Shown here piece after piece: positions 61,180-64,000 of a stretch of 64,000 bases of DNA. Where the stretch lies: assembly GCF_036067295.1 (NCBI RefSeq), contig NZ_CP107954.1, positions 7,750,001 to 7,814,000 of the forward strand, written 5' to 3'. Numbering within the stretch: position 1 is the stretch's first letter; the number at the start of each line of letters is the position of its first letter. Both the position numbers and the translations under genes were made by a program. The notes under the pieces are model-generated. The model worked only from the letters and a program-made list of their open reading frames with translations. It was not told the origin of the DNA and made no database searches. The stretch is from Kribbella sp. NBC_00382. GTDB lineage: Bacteria > Actinomycetota > Actinomycetes > Propionibacteriales > Kribbellaceae.

Positions 61180-61869
61180 ATGGGGCGGGAACCGGATTCG
61201 GCCGTGCGGGCAGAAGCAGGTATGCACCGACTCCGACTAGCGGTCCCCGCCGGCCCCTACCTGGCCGAGCCCGTCCCGCCTGACCCCGTCCCGCTTACTC
61301 CTCCCCTGCCATCCGACGGTGACCTCATCCAGGCCGGCGAGGCAGCAGAGGAGTTCGCCCGGCTGTTCGACCGGTACTCGGTCACCATCCACCGGTATGT
61401 CGCCCGCCGGCTCGGGACGACTGAGGCCGACGACCTGCTCGGCCAGACGTTCCTGATCGCCTTCGAGCGAAGACACCAGTACGTGGACTCAGCGGCGGGC
61501 GCGCTGCCCTGGCTGTACGGCATCGCCACCAACCTCATCCACCGCAGACGTCGCGACGAGGTCCGCCAGTACCGCGCCTATGCCCGTTCCGAGCCAGCGG
61601 GCTCCGACCAGCACGGTGACCCGCTCAGTACCGAGGTAGCGGCCCGAGTCGACGCGGCAACGGCGTCGCGTGCGCTCACCGGCGTACTGGCTGGTCTGCG
61701 GAAGGTCGAGCGCGACGTCCTGCTGCTCTACGCCTGGGAAGACCTCAGCTACGCCGAGATCGCGCTCGCACTCGACCTGCCGATCGGCACCGTCCGTTCC
61801 CGCCTTCACCGAGCCCGTCGAGCCCTCCGCTCCGCGCTCGGACCCGACTTCGAGGAGAACCCGTCATGA
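61180..61869 (+). CDS. ECF sigma factor, coupled to CU044_5270-type protein
   Basis: 229 residues (187 from the region-2 start). Region 2 is EEFARLFDRYSVTIHRYVAR with DDLLGQTFLIAFERRHQY, and region 4 is VERDVLLLYAWEDLSYAEIA with GTVRSRLHRARRALR. The first 40 residues are Pro-rich and may belong to an earlier start; ATG 61222, with AGCAGG upstream, is an alternative to ATG 61180. The stop overlaps the start of the next gene by four bases, typical of sigma factor/partner pairs. Confidence 0.88.
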   Translation: MGREPDSAVRAEAGMHRLRLAVPAGPYLAEPVPPDPVPLTPPLPSDGDLIQAGEAAEEFARLFDRYSVTIHRYVARRLGTTEADDLLGQTFLIAFERRHQYVDSAAGALPWLYGIATNLIHRRRRDEVRQYRAYARSEPAGSDQHGDPLSTEVAARVDAATASRALTGVLAGLRKVERDVLLLYAWEDLSYAEIALALDLPIGTVRSRLHRARRALRSALGPDFEENPS

Positions 61870-62969
61870 CCGAGATCGACCTGCTCAAGCGCGTACGCGA
61901 CGACGTACCAGCCCCCGACCCGCTAGCCCTGGCCCGCGCCCGCCAGCGCCTGTTCACCTCACCACCTGTACGCCACCGCGTCACCCGCGGCCGTGTACTG
62001 GTCGCCGGCGGCCTGGCCCTCACCCTGGCCGGCGGCTTCCTCATCGCCGACGTGGCCGGCAACGAGAGCAGCCCACTCCCCGGTACGGTCGCCGACGCCA
62101 GCACTGTCCTCGCCGACGCGGCTGCCCTTGCCGCGGCCGGTCCCGACACCACAGTCCCTGCCGGCCAGTACCGCGAGGTCACGACGCTGGTGGACCGGAT
62201 CTACGAGTTCGGTCCGGGACACAAGTACCGGGTGACGACTCGGGCCAAGTATGTCGACTGGACGACAGGCGATCCCACCCGCAAGTACGTATCGACCTTC
62301 TATCCCTTGCTGAGCGTGCGTTTCGCGACCCCCGAGGCCAAGGCGGCCGCGCCGAGGTACGCGCCGTTCCTGCTCACCCACCCGAAGCCGAGCACGTACC
62401 GGGTCGCCTGCAACGGTGTCGGTCTCATCGGAGATACCTCCGCCCCGGTCTTCAACCCCACGTGCAAGCCAGGTTGGTCCTACCCGACCGCCGCCTTCCT
62501 GGCCCGCCAGCCCCGCGACCCGGACGCGCTGCTCGCGGTACTGCGCAACGACCCGCTCTTCGATCACAAACCGAACGCTCTCGAGCGCGCACGCGAGAAG
62601 GCGATGTCCAAGGACGAGATCGCCTTCGGCCGGATCACCAGGGTCCTGGAGTCCGGGTTCGCCCCCGCCAACCTGCGCGCCGCCCTGTACCAGGCCGCCC
62701 GCAAGATCCCTGGGATCCAGCTCCTGGGCGACGTGACCACCCTGGACGGCCGCCCCGGCCGAGCCATCGGCTACACCGGCGTCGGCCAGCGCCAGGACCT
62801 CATCATCTCCCCGACCACCGGCGAGAGCATCGGCTCCCGCCTGGTCACCAACAAAGAGGGCGCCGCCCTGGCCAAAGCAAACCAAACCGGCAACGAGCAG
62901 CCCGGCGACATCGAACACGAAACCGCGGTAACCGCCCGCCTGACCCACACCGCCCCGCGGCCGAACTAA
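61866..62969 (+). CDS. CU044_5270-family membrane protein, sigma-factor partner
   Basis: 367 residues. A cytoplasmic N-terminus of about 42 residues (LKRVRDDVPAPDPLALARAR) is followed by one membrane segment (VLVAGGLALTLAGGFLIADV) and a large extracellular domain (TTVPAGQYREVTTLVDRIYE, GDVTTLDGRPGRAIGYTGVG). The layout fits a signal-sensing partner or anti-sigma-like protein for the ECF factor encoded just before, which it overlaps by four bases. It has no zinc-finger anti-sigma motif. The role is inferred from this pairing, which is widespread in actinobacteria. Confidence 0.8.
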   Translation: MTEIDLLKRVRDDVPAPDPLALARARQRLFTSPPVRHRVTRGRVLVAGGLALTLAGGFLIADVAGNESSPLPGTVADASTVLADAAALAAAGPDTTVPAGQYREVTTLVDRIYEFGPGHKYRVTTRAKYVDWTTGDPTRKYVSTFYPLLSVRFATPEAKAAAPRYAPFLLTHPKPSTYRVACNGVGLIGDTSAPVFNPTCKPGWSYPTAAFLARQPRDPDALLAVLRNDPLFDHKPNALERAREKAMSKDEIAFGRITRVLESGFAPANLRAALYQAARKIPGIQLLGDVTTLDGRPGRAIGYTGVGQRQDLIISPTTGESIGSRLVTNKEGAALAKANQTGNEQPGDIEHETAVTARLTHTAPRPN

Positions 62970-62982
62970 CCCCGGCCGGCCG

Positions 62983-63444
62983 TCACCCCATCCGCACCTC
63001 GGACACCCAGTCCCGCCACTGCTCAAGATCCGGCTCATCCATGCTGACCCCCGCCGGGAAGTAATGCGTCCCGGCGTCCGGCAGATAAGCCGCCACCAGA
63101 TCAGTCACGTCATGGACCAACAGCATCGGCATCCCCACCCCGGTCTCAACCAGCCGCTCGAAAACCCCCCGAGCCTCGCCCTCACCACCCGAGACATCAA
63201 CCTGGACCGAGTACGGATCAACAGCCTGGGCCTCCCCAGGCTCTTGATCCGTCAGCACATGCCAGTTCCGATGTACATGTACCTCCAGCCACCCCTCACC
63301 ATCCGCTGCCCGAACTCGAAGCCCAACCTCCCCATCCCCAGCCGCCTCAGCAACCGGCCTCCCCTCAAGCAACTGGCGAAGCCGCCCAGCCACCTCCCCC
63401 ACGCCCAGGTCAGTAGCAAGAAACACGCTGAACTCGTCCGACAT
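62983..63444 (-). CDS. Unknown protein, paralogue of the next gene
   Basis: 153 residues, acidic. MSDEFSVFLATDLGVGEVAG at the N-terminus and MPMLLVHDVTDLVAAYLPDA near the C-terminus are repeated in modified form in the 63479 gene. No catalytic motif seen. ATG 63444. Confidence 0.7.
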   Translation of the reverse strand: MSDEFSVFLATDLGVGEVAGRLRQLLEGRPVAEAAGDGEVGLRVRAADGEGWLEVHVHRNWHVLTDQEPGEAQAVDPYSVQVDVSGGEGEARGVFERLVETGVGMPMLLVHDVTDLVAAYLPDAGTHYFPAGVSMDEPDLEQWRDWVSEVRMG

Positions 63445-63478
63445 CAGCCCTCCTCGAGTGGAGCTATGGGGTACCCGG

Positions 63479-63970
63479 TCATGGGTTCTTCGGGTCCGGC
63501 GACTCCGCTTGTCGCAGAACCCATGGCCCCCAGATGTCCACATCTTCTGCGTCGGGCGTCAGCCTTGGTTCGAAGTACTTGGTCGGCTGACCAGGGAGGT
63601 ACGCGGCGACGAGCCACTCAACGTTGTGAAGCAGCAGCGCCGGGACGTCGGGCATCGCAGCGACGATCGCCTCAAAAGCAAGCCGTGCCTCCTCCGCCTG
63701 GAGCGCCTTGTGCGTCCGCAGCTGGACATCGACGGTCACCGGGTAAGCATCCATCGCCTGCAATACCCCGGCCTCTGGCCCCAAGTAGTTCGGTCCGACG
63801 AACAGCCCGTACGGCGCGTCGACGGTCCGCCCCTTCCCTACGTAGCCCCAGTCTCCGGTCTCGTCGTTGCGCCGCCCTTCTCCCCGGACCCCCAGGATCT
63901 CGGCCACCCGCGCCGCGACGGCGTCGACTCCGTCTTCGACCGCCAGAAAGATCTCGTCACTGTCCGACAT
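63479..63970 (-). CDS. Unknown protein, paralogue of the previous gene
   Basis: 163 residues. MSDSDEIFLAVEDGVDAVAA and VPALLLHNVEWLVAAYLPGQ correspond to the same parts of the 62983 product; the middle has GDWGYVGKGRTVDAPYGLFV. ATG 63970 is preceded by AAGGAGTG. Probably a tandem duplication. Function unknown. Confidence 0.7.
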   Translation of the reverse strand: MSDSDEIFLAVEDGVDAVAARVAEILGVRGEGRRNDETGDWGYVGKGRTVDAPYGLFVGPNYLGPEAGVLQAMDAYPVTVDVQLRTHKALQAEEARLAFEAIVAAMPDVPALLLHNVEWLVAAYLPGQPTKYFEPRLTPDAEDVDIWGPWVLRQAESPDPKNP

Positions 63971-64000
63971 CCACACTCCTTGAGTAGCTGATCAATCGTC

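Overview
The window is high-GC DNA of an actinobacterium. Supporting signs are long GC-rich genes with many GTG and some TTG starts, tightly coupled ATGA/GTGA gene junctions, multi-sugar ABC importers that lack their own ATPase, ECF sigma factors of actinobacterial types, a mycothiol-dependent-isomerase-fold protein and an amino-acid-sensing ACT-GNAT acetyltransferase. The style resembles Kribbella or another soil member of the Propionibacteriales, but no rRNA or tRNA is present to confirm this.

Layout. 1-5752: a galactoside module, with a GH42 beta-galactosidase (cut by the left edge) divergent from a LacI-controlled ABC sugar importer (lipoprotein, two permeases, regulator); two operators of the same geometry lie between them. 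5753-6603: a frameshifted tyrosine-recombinase remnant. 6676-13656: a pair of acyl-CoA dehydrogenases, an ECF42-type sigma factor, a phytoene-dehydrogenase-like flavoprotein, a variant CGNR zinc-finger protein and a metallo-beta-lactamase-fold hydrolase. 14120-25597: a ten-gene minus-strand operon, the most interesting part of the window. It encodes a LacI regulator, an ABC importer, two ADP-ribosylglycohydrolase-family enzymes, a ribokinase, a TIM-barrel/SUMF1-fold fusion protein, a CoA-transferase and a CitE-type lyase. It looks like a complete import-and-breakdown route for a ribosylated compound. 25800-30271: an SsuD-like monooxygenase, a nested inverted repeat, a K+ channel, an ACT-GNAT acetyltransferase and two unknowns. 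30350-37550: a structured RNA with a strong terminator, a secreted GH5 glycosidase, a MacB-type ABC exporter, a 199-bp foldback whose mismatches are nearly all G-U tolerant, and a two-domain secreted phosphodiesterase. 37547-45621: a GCS2-type ligase, a HipA-like kinase with a DUF3037 partner, a GNAT, phosphoglucomutase, a spermidine-synthase-like membrane protein and small proteins. 45690-49467: a NarL-type two-component system whose kinase carries two degenerate repeat tracts, beside a membrane protein with a pentapeptide repeat tract. 49677-64000: mostly single housekeeping and conserved unknown genes, plus a secreted pair (thaumatin-like and double-psi beta-barrel), orotate phosphoribosyltransferase, an exonuclease-BRCT protein, a 51-residue membrane protein, an ECF sigma factor with a CU044_5270-type partner, and a pair of tandem paralogues.

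How the genes fit together. Both sugar operons have binding protein and permeases but no ATPase, so a shared MsiK-like ATPase elsewhere in the genome is expected. In the ten-gene operon the order suggests uptake, cleavage of a ribosyl bond by the two glycohydrolases, phosphorylation of the released ribose, and disposal of an organic-acid part through CoA activation and C-C lysis. That pathway is inference; the gene order and the coupling are seen directly. Outside these two modules, genes are mostly short independent units. No rRNA, tRNA, CRISPR array, intact prophage or insertion sequence was recognised.
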